From positions 1-50,030 of the forward strand of contig JACKFH010000029.1 of NCBI GenBank assembly GCA_020632575.1: a stretch of 50,030 bases of DNA. The letters run 5' to 3'. This document shows positions 8,160-16,280 of this stretch, in pieces. Position numbers and translations under genes: made by a program. This stretch comes from Candidatus Omnitrophota bacterium. Its GTDB lineage: Bacteria; Hinthialibacterota; Hinthialibacteria; OLB16. Numbering within the stretch: position 1 is the first letter of the stretch; each line of letters opens with the position of its first letter. The notes under the pieces were generated by a model. That model saw nothing but the letters and a program-made list of their open reading frames with translations. It ran no database searches and was not told where the DNA came from.

Positions 8160-8604
8160 GGAGACGGACTTAGGAGAAATCGTATATATCGGTTTGGGGT
8201 CGAATCTCGGTGACCGGGAAGCGACTCTGGAAAGCGCTGTCCGCGCCATCGGCTCCCTGCCCCGAACTGAGACTCTTCGCACCTCAAGTTGGTATGAAAA
8301 CCCGGCGGTCGGCATTGAGGGGGGGAAAGATTTCCTCAACGGGGTGGTTGAAATCAGGACCAAGCTAGCGCCTCGGGAACTGCTCGATCATCTTCTCCAA
8401 ATCGAGCGGGACCATGGACGAGAACGAAAGCCCAAGTCGCAATCCCCCGGCTATCAGAACCGCACCCTCGATTTGGATATTCTCATCTATGGGGACCTCA
8501 ACCTCAAAGAAGACCACCTCCAGATTCCCCATCCGAGGATGTGGGAGCGGGAGTTTGTGAGGGTCCCTCTGGCGGAGTTGGGGGTTCTTCCGGAGAGAGG
8601 ATAG
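8149..8604 (+). CDS. folK: HPPK, 6-hydroxymethyl-dihydropterin pyrophosphokinase
   Basis: 151 residues. It transfers pyrophosphate from ATP to hydroxymethyldihydropterin in folate synthesis. Motifs: 'IGLGSNLGDRE' at the N-terminus, 'SSWYENPAVG', 'DFLNGVVEI', 'QNRTLDLDILIYGD' with the metal-binding Asp pair, and 'IPHPRMWEREFVRVPL'. The ATG at 8149 lies inside the end of pyrG and has no Shine-Dalgarno sequence of its own, so translation is probably coupled to pyrG. No other folate gene is nearby. Confidence 0.93.
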   Translation: MRNEETDLGEIVYIGLGSNLGDREATLESAVRAIGSLPRTETLRTSSWYENPAVGIEGGKDFLNGVVEIRTKLAPRELLDHLLQIERDHGRERKPKSQSPGYQNRTLDLDILIYGDLNLKEDHLQIPHPRMWEREFVRVPLAELGVLPERG

Positions 8605-8641
8605 GCTTATTGTCGTAGCATTGGATGTGTGAGCCGAACAA

Positions 8642-8660
8642 TTTTTGTCATCGACAAAAA
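8642..8660. promoter_or_regulatory. AT-rich inverted repeat upstream of lipoprotein gene
   Basis: TTTTTGTC and GACAAAAA, a perfect 8-bp inverted repeat with a 3-base spacer, lie 44 bases before the lipoprotein start and 38 bases after folK. It could be an operator near the promoter of the next gene or a weak terminator of the pyrG-folK transcript. The stem is AT-rich for a terminator. Confidence 0.35.
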
Positions 8661-8703
8661 AATCTGTGATTCTCTACGATTTTTGTGGTAGGTTCTCTCC
8701 ATT

Positions 8704-9150
8704 ATGCGGTTCCTTTGGCTCTCATTCCTCGGCCTTCTTTTATTCTTTCCACAGGGGTGTCGCAAACCCTTGGCCCCTTCCGAGTTCCTGAATCGAGTGA
8801 ATCAAATTGATTCAGTCACCATTTGTGACGTCAAGGACAACAAAATTTGGCATTCAAGCGAGGAACTGCGAAACGCGGACCACCACGAGATTGACATGGA
8901 CAGGTTGCGGGAGATTCTCGGAGACCTCAAATACGATCCTGCGACCTACGTTTCCAAAGGGGGATACCCAGCAGTCGTGCGGGTGAAGGATGGAACATCC
9001 TTCCAGGTTCACTTGGCTATCGGCTTTTCCTTTTTCTGGGTTAAGGATGTTGAAGGAAGTTTCTTCTTTGAGGGAGAGTCTGCCGACATTTGGGAAGAAA
9101 TCTATATGGAGGCATTGAACAATGAACACAAGTCGGACCGTGACGGCTAA
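8704..9150 (+). CDS. Putative lipoprotein
   Basis: 148 residues, family not recognised. The N-terminus is a hydrophobic signal segment (MRFLWLSFLGLLLFFPQGC) with Cys at residue 19. The residues before it (F-P-Q-G) only loosely fit a lipobox, so plain secretion is also possible. The mature part is mixed alpha/beta, with 'SVTICDVKDNKIWHS' and 'YPAVVRVKDGTSFQVHLAI'. Its 3' end overlaps the DUF1016 nuclease gene by 29 bases, and the nuclease's Shine-Dalgarno sequence (GGAGG) lies inside it, so the two are co-transcribed. No functional link is evident. Confidence 0.65.
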   Translation: MRFLWLSFLGLLLFFPQGCRKPLAPSEFLNRVNQIDSVTICDVKDNKIWHSSEELRNADHHEIDMDRLREILGDLKYDPATYVSKGGYPAVVRVKDGTSFQVHLAIGFSFFWVKDVEGSFFFEGESADIWEEIYMEALNNEHKSDRDG

Positions 9151-10219
9151 GAAACCCAAATCAAGGTCCAGTCCGGCTAAGGAGGGAATGCCCAAGAGCC
9201 TACTCAAAGACCTGCGCGGATTGATCGAATCCTCCAGAGAGCGGGTCGCGACTCAGGTTAACGCGGAGATGACGCAACTCTATTGGCAAATTGGGAATCG
9301 CATCCGCAAGGACTTGCTCCAAGAGACGCGAGCAGAATATGGGAAGAGAATTGTTGACACAGTGAGCCAACAATTGGAACCAGACTTTGGCAAGGGGTTC
9401 AGCCGTCCCAATCTATTCCACATGGTGAGATTTGCCGAGGTCTTCCCTGAATCTGAGATTGTCTACTCACTGAGTAGACAATTGAGCTGGACCCACTTTC
9501 GAGATCTCATCTATATTGAAGATTCCTTGAAAAGGGACTTTTACGCCGAAATGTGTCGAGTTGAGCGGTGGTCAACTCGGACTCTCAGGGCCAAAATCCG
9601 TGGGATGCTTTTCGAGCGGACCGCTATCGCCAAAAAGCCTGAGGAAGTCGCTCAGAAAGAATTGGATCAACTTCGGGAGGAGGACCAACTCACTCCCGAC
9701 TTGGTTTTCAAAGACCCCTACTTCCTCGATTTCCTAGGTCTCGCCGACACCCACAACGAAAAGGACATCGAGAGCGCCATCCTTCGGGAGTTGGAGAGTT
9801 TCCTCCTGGAGGTGGGGACCGACTTCGCCTTTGTGGGCCGCCAGAAGCGGATCACAGTCGACAACGAGGATTACTACCTCGACCTGCTTTTCTATCATCG
9901 AAGGCTGGCCCGATTGGTGGCGATCGAGCTCAAACTCGACAAATTCAAAGCAGCCGATAAGGGGCAGCTGGAACTCTATCTGCGATGGTTGGATCGATAC
10001 GAGCGTCAACCGGGAGAGGGGTCGCCCATCGGGTTGATCTTGTGCGCCGGCAAATCCAGCGAACATGTGGAACTTCTCGAATTGGAGAAATCGGGGATTC
10101 GAGTCGCCGAGTACCTGACCGAACTCCCGCCCCGTGACCTGCTGGAAAAGAAGCTCCACCAGGCCCTTCTCCTCGCCAAGGAACGGTTGGCTTTGGCGGA
10201 TGGAAAACAGGAGGACTGA
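9122..10219 (+). CDS. DUF1016/YhcG family PD-(D/E)XK nuclease
   Basis: 365 residues, the usual length. The N-terminal DUF1016 domain (about residues 25-170) carries 'LYWQIGNRIRKD', 'GFSRPNLFHMVRFAEVFP' and 'LSWTHFRDLIYIED'. The C-terminal nuclease domain (about 190-345) carries 'FVGRQKRITVDNEDYYLDLL' with the catalytic Asp, then 'LVAIELKL' as the E-x-K motif. The family occurs near restriction-modification and other mobile or defence loci and has been linked to DNA repair and recombination; the exact role is not settled. The ATG at 9122 has GGAGG nine bases upstream. The ATG at 9188 is a weaker alternative because its AGGAGGG sits too close. No methylase or restriction partner is nearby. Confidence 0.9.
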   Translation: MNTSRTVTAKKPKSRSSPAKEGMPKSLLKDLRGLIESSRERVATQVNAEMTQLYWQIGNRIRKDLLQETRAEYGKRIVDTVSQQLEPDFGKGFSRPNLFHMVRFAEVFPESEIVYSLSRQLSWTHFRDLIYIEDSLKRDFYAEMCRVERWSTRTLRAKIRGMLFERTAIAKKPEEVAQKELDQLREEDQLTPDLVFKDPYFLDFLGLADTHNEKDIESAILRELESFLLEVGTDFAFVGRQKRITVDNEDYYLDLLFYHRRLARLVAIELKLDKFKAADKGQLELYLRWLDRYERQPGEGSPIGLILCAGKSSEHVELLELEKSGIRVAEYLTELPPRDLLEKKLHQALLLAKERLALADGKQED

Positions 10220-10325
10220 AAGGTCTCATCGAGCCGCTGGAATCCCTGGAGTCCCCCCGTAAGTTTGAAAGGGCGCAGTTACCCCTCCGTTCCCCTGAAC
10301 GTTTTGAACGTTTAGGAGTGAGACA

Positions 10326-10901
10326 ATGCGACCTGTCATCTTTGTTCTAATCGGTTTTTCCATCGCGATGGGTATTGGCGATCCGGCGAGGGGAAATACG
10401 TATGTCTATGAGGGTGTTGCTTTCGACACCAAGGTTAGGGTTGCGGGGGAAGACCTCAATCTGAAAGGGGTTGCGCTCGGGAAGTACGCTCTCCTATTCA
10501 AGGTTGGAGTGGCCGCCTTGTATGGTCCCTCCGATCCGAGATTGACCTCCCTGCAACCCCCCGATCGCCCGCTTCGGTTAGAGATCGAGTACCTGATGGA
10601 CATCTCCAGAGAACGGTTCATCGAGGCGGCTATGAAAACGCTGCGAAATCAACACTCCGAGTCGACGCTGAGACGATACTCGAATGAGATTGGCCGAATG
10701 CATTCGTTTTACCGCGATGTTGAGAAAGGGGACCGCTACGCGCTCACTTATCACCCCACAATTGGAACCACACTGGAGTTGAATGGCAAATTCTTAGGTG
10801 TAGTCCCTTCGCCTGAATTCGCACGCCTTTATTTCGGGATTTGGCTTGGAGAGAATCCGGTTTCCGATTCGCTACGAGAGGGTCTCCTCGGTCTGAAGTA
10901 G
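10326..10901 (+). CDS. Chalcone isomerase-like exported protein
   Basis: 191 residues with an N-terminal signal peptide (MRPVIFVLIGFSIAMGIGDPARG). The body has the bacterial chalcone-isomerase-like pattern: 'LNLKGVALGKYALLFKVGVA' with 'ALYGP' next, 'RLEIEYLMDISRERFIEAA', 'GDRYALTYHPTIGTTLELNG' and 'FARLYFGIWLGENPVSDSLR'. In bacteria this fold is mostly a non-enzymatic periplasmic or fatty-acid-binding type, and function is usually unknown. The start follows TTTAGGAGTGAGACA, a good ribosome site. It stands alone between the nuclease and trpS. Confidence 0.85.
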   Translation: MRPVIFVLIGFSIAMGIGDPARGNTYVYEGVAFDTKVRVAGEDLNLKGVALGKYALLFKVGVAALYGPSDPRLTSLQPPDRPLRLEIEYLMDISRERFIEAAMKTLRNQHSESTLRRYSNEIGRMHSFYRDVEKGDRYALTYHPTIGTTLELNGKFLGVVPSPEFARLYFGIWLGENPVSDSLREGLLGLK

Positions 10902-10997
10902 GCAATCCCCACTCACTTCCCTTCCCCACCTTCCACATCTTCTCCGATCAGGGCATCATCGGCCCCTGAATATTTTGTACAAAAACGATGGGAATCA

Positions 10998-12017
10998 ATG
11001 ACTGAAGAAAAGAAAACCGAACAGAAACCGATCATCCTTTCCGGGATTCAACCCTCCGGGGAGTTGATGATCGGCCATTACTTGGGAGCCCTCAAGAGTT
11101 GGGTCTCGCTCCAATACGAGTACGACTGCCTCTTCATGTTGGTCGATATGCACGCGATCACGGTGCGACAGAACCCGGCCGAACTGCGAAAGCGTTGCTA
11201 CGATTTTGTCGCGCTGTATGTCGCCTGCGGGATCGACCCCGAGGAGAGCACCATCTTTATTCAGTCTCATGTCCCCTCCCACGCGGAACTCGCCTGGGTG
11301 CTCAACTGCTACACCTACATGGGCGAGTTGAACCGGATGACCCAGTTCAAGGACAAGTCGAAAAAGCACCACACCAATATCAATGCCGGACTCTTCACCT
11401 ACCCAATCCTCATGGCCGCGGACATTCTCCTCTATCAGGCCGACCTCGTTCCTGTGGGAGCGGATCAAAAACAACACCTCGAACTAACCCGTGAGATCGC
11501 CGGTCGGTTCAACGAGGCCTATGGCGAAACCTTCAAGGTTCCCGAACCCTACATCCCGCCCTCCGGCGCTCGGATCATGAGCCTTCAGGACCCGACCTCG
11601 AAAATGTCGAAGTCGGACCCGAACCCGAAGAGTTATATCTCGCTCTTGGACAACCTCGACGAAGCGCGCAACAAGATCAAACGGGCGGTGACCGACTCGG
11701 AAGCGACAGTCGCTTACGATGAGAGCCGTCCGGGACTGGCCAACCTGATCCGTATCTACAATGGCATCACCGGCGAACCGATCGAGGAGATTGTTTCGAA
11801 ATACGAGGGGAAGGGCTACGCCGAATTTAAAACCGACCTGGGTGAGGTTGTGGTCGATTTCCTCCGTCCCATTCAAGAGAAATACAAAGCGATCCGCGAG
11901 GATAAAAAGGTCCTCGAAGGGATTATCCAAAAGGGGGCCGAGGAGGCGATCAAGCGATCCCGAAGGACTGTTTCGAAGGTGTATAAGAAAGTGGGGTTTG
12001 TTCCACCGATTCGGTAA
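10998..12017 (+). CDS. trpS: Tryptophanyl-tRNA synthetase
   Basis: 339 residues, a class I aminoacyl-tRNA synthetase charging tRNA-Trp. The HIGH-type motif is 'GHYLG' near residue 27 and the KMSKS loop is intact in 'PTSKMSKSDPNP' near residue 201. Also seen: 'GIQPSGELMIGHYLGAL', 'MLVDMHAIT', 'PILMAADILLYQADLVPVGA' and 'DQKQHLELTREIA'. It is monocistronic, with a convergent gene beyond. Confidence 0.97.
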   Translation: MTEEKKTEQKPIILSGIQPSGELMIGHYLGALKSWVSLQYEYDCLFMLVDMHAITVRQNPAELRKRCYDFVALYVACGIDPEESTIFIQSHVPSHAELAWVLNCYTYMGELNRMTQFKDKSKKHHTNINAGLFTYPILMAADILLYQADLVPVGADQKQHLELTREIAGRFNEAYGETFKVPEPYIPPSGARIMSLQDPTSKMSKSDPNPKSYISLLDNLDEARNKIKRAVTDSEATVAYDESRPGLANLIRIYNGITGEPIEEIVSKYEGKGYAEFKTDLGEVVVDFLRPIQEKYKAIREDKKVLEGIIQKGAEEAIKRSRRTVSKVYKKVGFVPPIR

Positions 12018-12058
12018 ATTTCCCCAAGCGAAGTCTAATCACGATTCATCCCGGCGCT

Positions 12059-12547
12059 TTAGGTGGTCGCAAAAATCACCGCCAACCCCGGAAAGAAATT
12101 CTGGAAAGCGTGGATGCAGATGGTCACCCAAATCGCCCGCCACCATGTTTTCTTTCTCCACGCCAAATAGGCGCAAGAAAAGACAAAGAAGGGCCAGAGA
12201 ATCCCGATCCCCCATGGAGGCGAAAGGAGGGAATGGAGCGCCGCCCAAAGAATCGCGGATAGCAGCGCCAGTCGTAGGGGCCGTTGGGTGATGAACGAAA
12301 GCAGCCAGATGCCGGAGGCCATCAGAAAGGTCTCGATGACCGGGGAGAAAATCACGATCCCGATGAAGATGGCCAAGGGTCCGCCAACCTCCAGATCCGG
12401 CGCATTCTCCTCTGTCATGACCCCTGTTTGCGCAAGAAAAAAGGAAACCACCATCGATGGGATCAGGCTGATCACACCCGACCGGACGACATATCGCCAC
12501 ATCGGCATATCAGTGTTGAAAAAGAAGTTGTAGATGCGACGGCCCAT
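12059..12547 (-). CDS. CPBP-family intramembrane protein
   Basis: 162 residues with four to five hydrophobic segments. Signature CPBP/Abi features: 'FSPVIETFLM' (motif 1, with one Glu where many members have EE), 'WAALHSLLSPPWGIGILWPF' (motif 2 with His) and 'TICIHAFQNFFP' (motif 3 with His and Asn). Family knowledge: glutamic intramembrane proteases and related membrane proteins. The ATG at 12547 is 4 bases after the upstream gene's stop and uses a GGAGG located in that gene's last codons; a GTG at 12562 is less likely. Tight coupling suggests it works with the sensor-like protein upstream. Confidence 0.82.
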   Translation of the reverse strand: MGRRIYNFFFNTDMPMWRYVVRSGVISLIPSMVVSFFLAQTGVMTEENAPDLEVGGPLAIFIGIVIFSPVIETFLMASGIWLLSFITQRPLRLALLSAILWAALHSLLSPPWGIGILWPFFVFSCAYLAWRKKTWWRAIWVTICIHAFQNFFPGLAVIFATT

Positions 12548-12551
12548 GAGA

Positions 12552-14879
12552 TCAGCCTCCACCGAGATGATACACCCAAAGCCTGCTTGAAAGACCCTCC
12601 GCCTCCATCATTCCCCACGTGGCGAATTTCGTTGAATCCGGCGACCACTGAACGTTGCTGGGAAGGAAACCCAGAATCATGGGTGGTTTCTCGGGATCGA
12701 ACAAATCGAAAAGGAAGCTAAAGTCGAGATTGGTGACACTCACTTTCTCGGCGACGTCTTCGCCGACCTTCCAGTGGTGGATTTGGACCATGGATTGCAG
12801 GTGGTAATCATTGGGAAAATAAGAATCGAAAATGACATGTTCCCCATCCGGTGAAATTGAAAAACTTCCAATCAACTGACCCTCCTCCAGTGGAAGTGTT
12901 GCCTTGAATCCAAAGGGATCGACCACTGTGACGTGTGGATCCCCCTCAATGTCCGCCAAGTAAACCAACCTCTTTGCCGATACGGACCAAGCGTAGGGGA
13001 AGAAGGAGTAACGTCTCCCACCATACGCTTCCGACTTTGGTGGGAGTGGAATCCTGTAATCATCGATCAATTGCCAGAGGTAGGTGGTTGCCGACTGATC
13101 GGCGCTCTCCTTGGAGGCTGGAGCAACGACCAACGCGTATTCACCCCCGGGAACCGGCCAGCAATACATGGACGCGCTTAGCGGATAGTCGGCGATCACC
13201 TCATGACTGCCAGATTGCGCGTCCAGATGGTGCAAACGGACGTAATACTCATCGGTAGCAGCAGAGGTGCGTCGATTGTAGTTCTTGACGGTAACGGCTC
13301 GGATCTCTTCCTCTCCAAGCCAGTCCCCCGTAAAAAATCTTTCAAGCCCCTCGAATTTCTGAATCTCGCCTGTTCGCCGATTACCGACCGCCAGCGTGTA
13401 TGTCCCTTCGCCGCTGGCATCTCTTGTGACCTCGTTGAGGAGGAGAGAATCCCGATCTGGAGACCAGAAAGGAGTTTTAAAAAGACTCGAGTAGAACAAG
13501 GAAATCTTTTGGGGATCGAATGGAAGGATCTCGAGTTTTCCGTTGTTGATGTCACAAAGGAGTATTTCCTCGCTCGAACCGGACACGCGCCAATCGCTTT
13601 TCTTAACCGCAAGGATGTCATCCGAATAAGCTGGGAGGAATTCGTATCTCTTTAGCCCCAGGTCCATTTCCATCTCGACGCCTTCAGTCGAATAGATCTC
13701 CAGTTTGGAGGGTCTGTCATACCGGCCCTCAATGACCGCGATTTTGTCCGCGCCTTGTCCCACCCAGGTAAAGGGATCGGTAAAGTCCGAGTTGGTCGCC
13801 CAAACTTCCTTCACACCGGTCCAAACCGGCGGAATGAAGAAATACGCAAGCACGCCACAAATCAAAAGGACAATGGACACCTTCACAAGTCCGGATGTCC
13901 TTCCCAACCAAACAAGGCTCAAGATCATTTGGACAAAGAACACAAGCCACAAAAGGGAAATCCATTGGAAAAGATCGAACCGTCCCATCATGATTGCGAA
14001 AGGGAAAAGGAAGATCGGAGTCAGCAATGCCAAGCGAAACCAAACGAGCGCCGCCTTCGCGCTGTTCCTGTGATGAAAAACCTCAGCGACGGATACGATC
14101 GCTCCGAGGGGGAGGGCGACGAGAAGGAAATACGAAATGCCCCGCATCCTCCAAAGATCCGGGAACGCGATAAGATAACACCCCGCCGCGAGGAGACCGA
14201 ATGAGAGGAAAATGAAACGGAAAACCTGTTTCTTGGAAACGGGCTTCGATTCTCGGACGAACACCTCGGGCTTGAGGGATTCGAGGAGGGCGAGGACGGA
14301 TTCTTGGCCCTTTGAGTTCCAATCCAGTGCGATTCGATTGGTGTCCGCTTCAATCACATGCTTTTCGAAAAAGAGAAGACTGGATCGGCGGGCCGCAATT
14401 CTCCGAAGGTGCGCGATTGGTAGGATTTTCTTTTTGAAAAGGAGACGGCGAACGATTCGGGATCCATCCTCGACCCGAACGGTGTCCAAGGTTTCTTCAC
14501 AGATCAGAGCGAGGACCCATCCTCCAAGGCTGAGCGAGAACAGAATTGTCTCAATCCTGTGTCCCTCGCTCTCATATCCGATGGTCCAAATCGCGGCAAC
14601 GACAAAGAGGATAAAGCAAAGGTTCATCCCCACAAGTCCGAGAAGATAGGATCGGACCTGCGGGCTCCAACTATACCGAAGCATGGAATGAATGCTCGGA
14701 ACGAAGTGGCGAAAGACTTGGAACTCCGCCTCTTCTGGATCGATCCCTCGCTCGACCATCGCCTCGACTTGAGACTTCCATTTGCCGGAAAGATCCTCGC
14801 GCAGTTTCGATGTCTCCGGCTCCTGGAAACCGGACTTTTCGAGCAGGTCATCAAGGTAGACTTCAAGAATCGATCGCAT
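12552..14879 (-). CDS. Prefix-domain, multi-TM, beta-propeller membrane protein
   Basis: 775 residues from the ATG at 14879; a GTG three codons earlier is possible. Residues about 1-70 form a charged helical region (YLDDLLEKSGF, LREDLSGKWKSQVEAMVERG, DPEEAEFQVFRHF) of the kind called permease-prefix or HAAS-like domains. Seven to eight TM helices follow to about residue 365 (FILFVVAAIWTIGYE, VFRFIFLSFGLLAAGCYLIA, ISLLWLVFFVQMILSLVW, VSIVLLICGVLAYFFIPPVW). The C-terminal ~400 residues read as a TolB/WD-like propeller, probably periplasmic, with repeats such as 'FWSPDRDSLLLNEV', 'SFSISPDGEHVIFDS' and 'VQWSPDSTKFATWG'. The overall combination is not one I recognise. It is coupled to the CPBP gene. 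Confidence 0.75.
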   Translation of the reverse strand: MRSILEVYLDDLLEKSGFQEPETSKLREDLSGKWKSQVEAMVERGIDPEEAEFQVFRHFVPSIHSMLRYSWSPQVRSYLLGLVGMNLCFILFVVAAIWTIGYESEGHRIETILFSLSLGGWVLALICEETLDTVRVEDGSRIVRRLLFKKKILPIAHLRRIAARRSSLLFFEKHVIEADTNRIALDWNSKGQESVLALLESLKPEVFVRESKPVSKKQVFRFIFLSFGLLAAGCYLIAFPDLWRMRGISYFLLVALPLGAIVSVAEVFHHRNSAKAALVWFRLALLTPIFLFPFAIMMGRFDLFQWISLLWLVFFVQMILSLVWLGRTSGLVKVSIVLLICGVLAYFFIPPVWTGVKEVWATNSDFTDPFTWVGQGADKIAVIEGRYDRPSKLEIYSTEGVEMEMDLGLKRYEFLPAYSDDILAVKKSDWRVSGSSEEILLCDINNGKLEILPFDPQKISLFYSSLFKTPFWSPDRDSLLLNEVTRDASGEGTYTLAVGNRRTGEIQKFEGLERFFTGDWLGEEEIRAVTVKNYNRRTSAATDEYYVRLHHLDAQSGSHEVIADYPLSASMYCWPVPGGEYALVVAPASKESADQSATTYLWQLIDDYRIPLPPKSEAYGGRRYSFFPYAWSVSAKRLVYLADIEGDPHVTVVDPFGFKATLPLEEGQLIGSFSISPDGEHVIFDSYFPNDYHLQSMVQIHHWKVGEDVAEKVSVTNLDFSFLFDLFDPEKPPMILGFLPSNVQWSPDSTKFATWGMMEAEGLSSRLWVYHLGGG

Positions 14880-15076
14880 GATCCGCACCCGAATGGGAGT
14901 TCGTGTGGGTAATTATAGCGGAATTATCGGTGAGCGCCGTAGAGAATCTCGGTAAAGATCCACTCCCAGCGGACGGGAGTCCGTCACCCACTTGTGTCGA
15001 GACGGAGTCACGACACAGCACCATGCCTTGCCGTCCTCTTCCGACACCCTCCGCGACCTTCCGTGATTCAAAGAAT

Positions 15077-16081
<1,005 letters not shown>

Positions 16082-16114
16082 GGTCCTATCCTCCTGGTTC
16101 GCTTCTTTGACCCG

Positions 16115-16253
16115 CCGTGGGAGCGGCTTCCAGCCGCGCTGGCCACGGGGGCTGATGGTCTCACTTTTCTCCTCCCATTCGCGGCTGGAAGCCGCTCCCA
16201 CGGCATGAGAGAGAATCGCTCCCACGGCATGAGAAAAGTCGCTCCCACGGCGA
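16115..16253. repeat. Palindromic REP-like repeat, family B, locus 1
   Basis: Two 24-bp copies in inverted orientation at 16115-16138 and 16180-16203 (core GGGAGCGGCTTCCAGCC), followed by two partial copies (CGCTCCCACGG) at 16217-16227 and 16240-16250. Each full copy is itself imperfectly self-complementary (GCGGCTTCCAGCCGC). The array sits between the VWA gene and moxR. The same pair occurs at 23725-23812. It resembles REP/BIME elements; no RAYT transposase is in the window. Confidence 0.85.
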
Positions 16254-16280
16254 TAAGAATCTCGGCAAGTGAGTTGCCGG

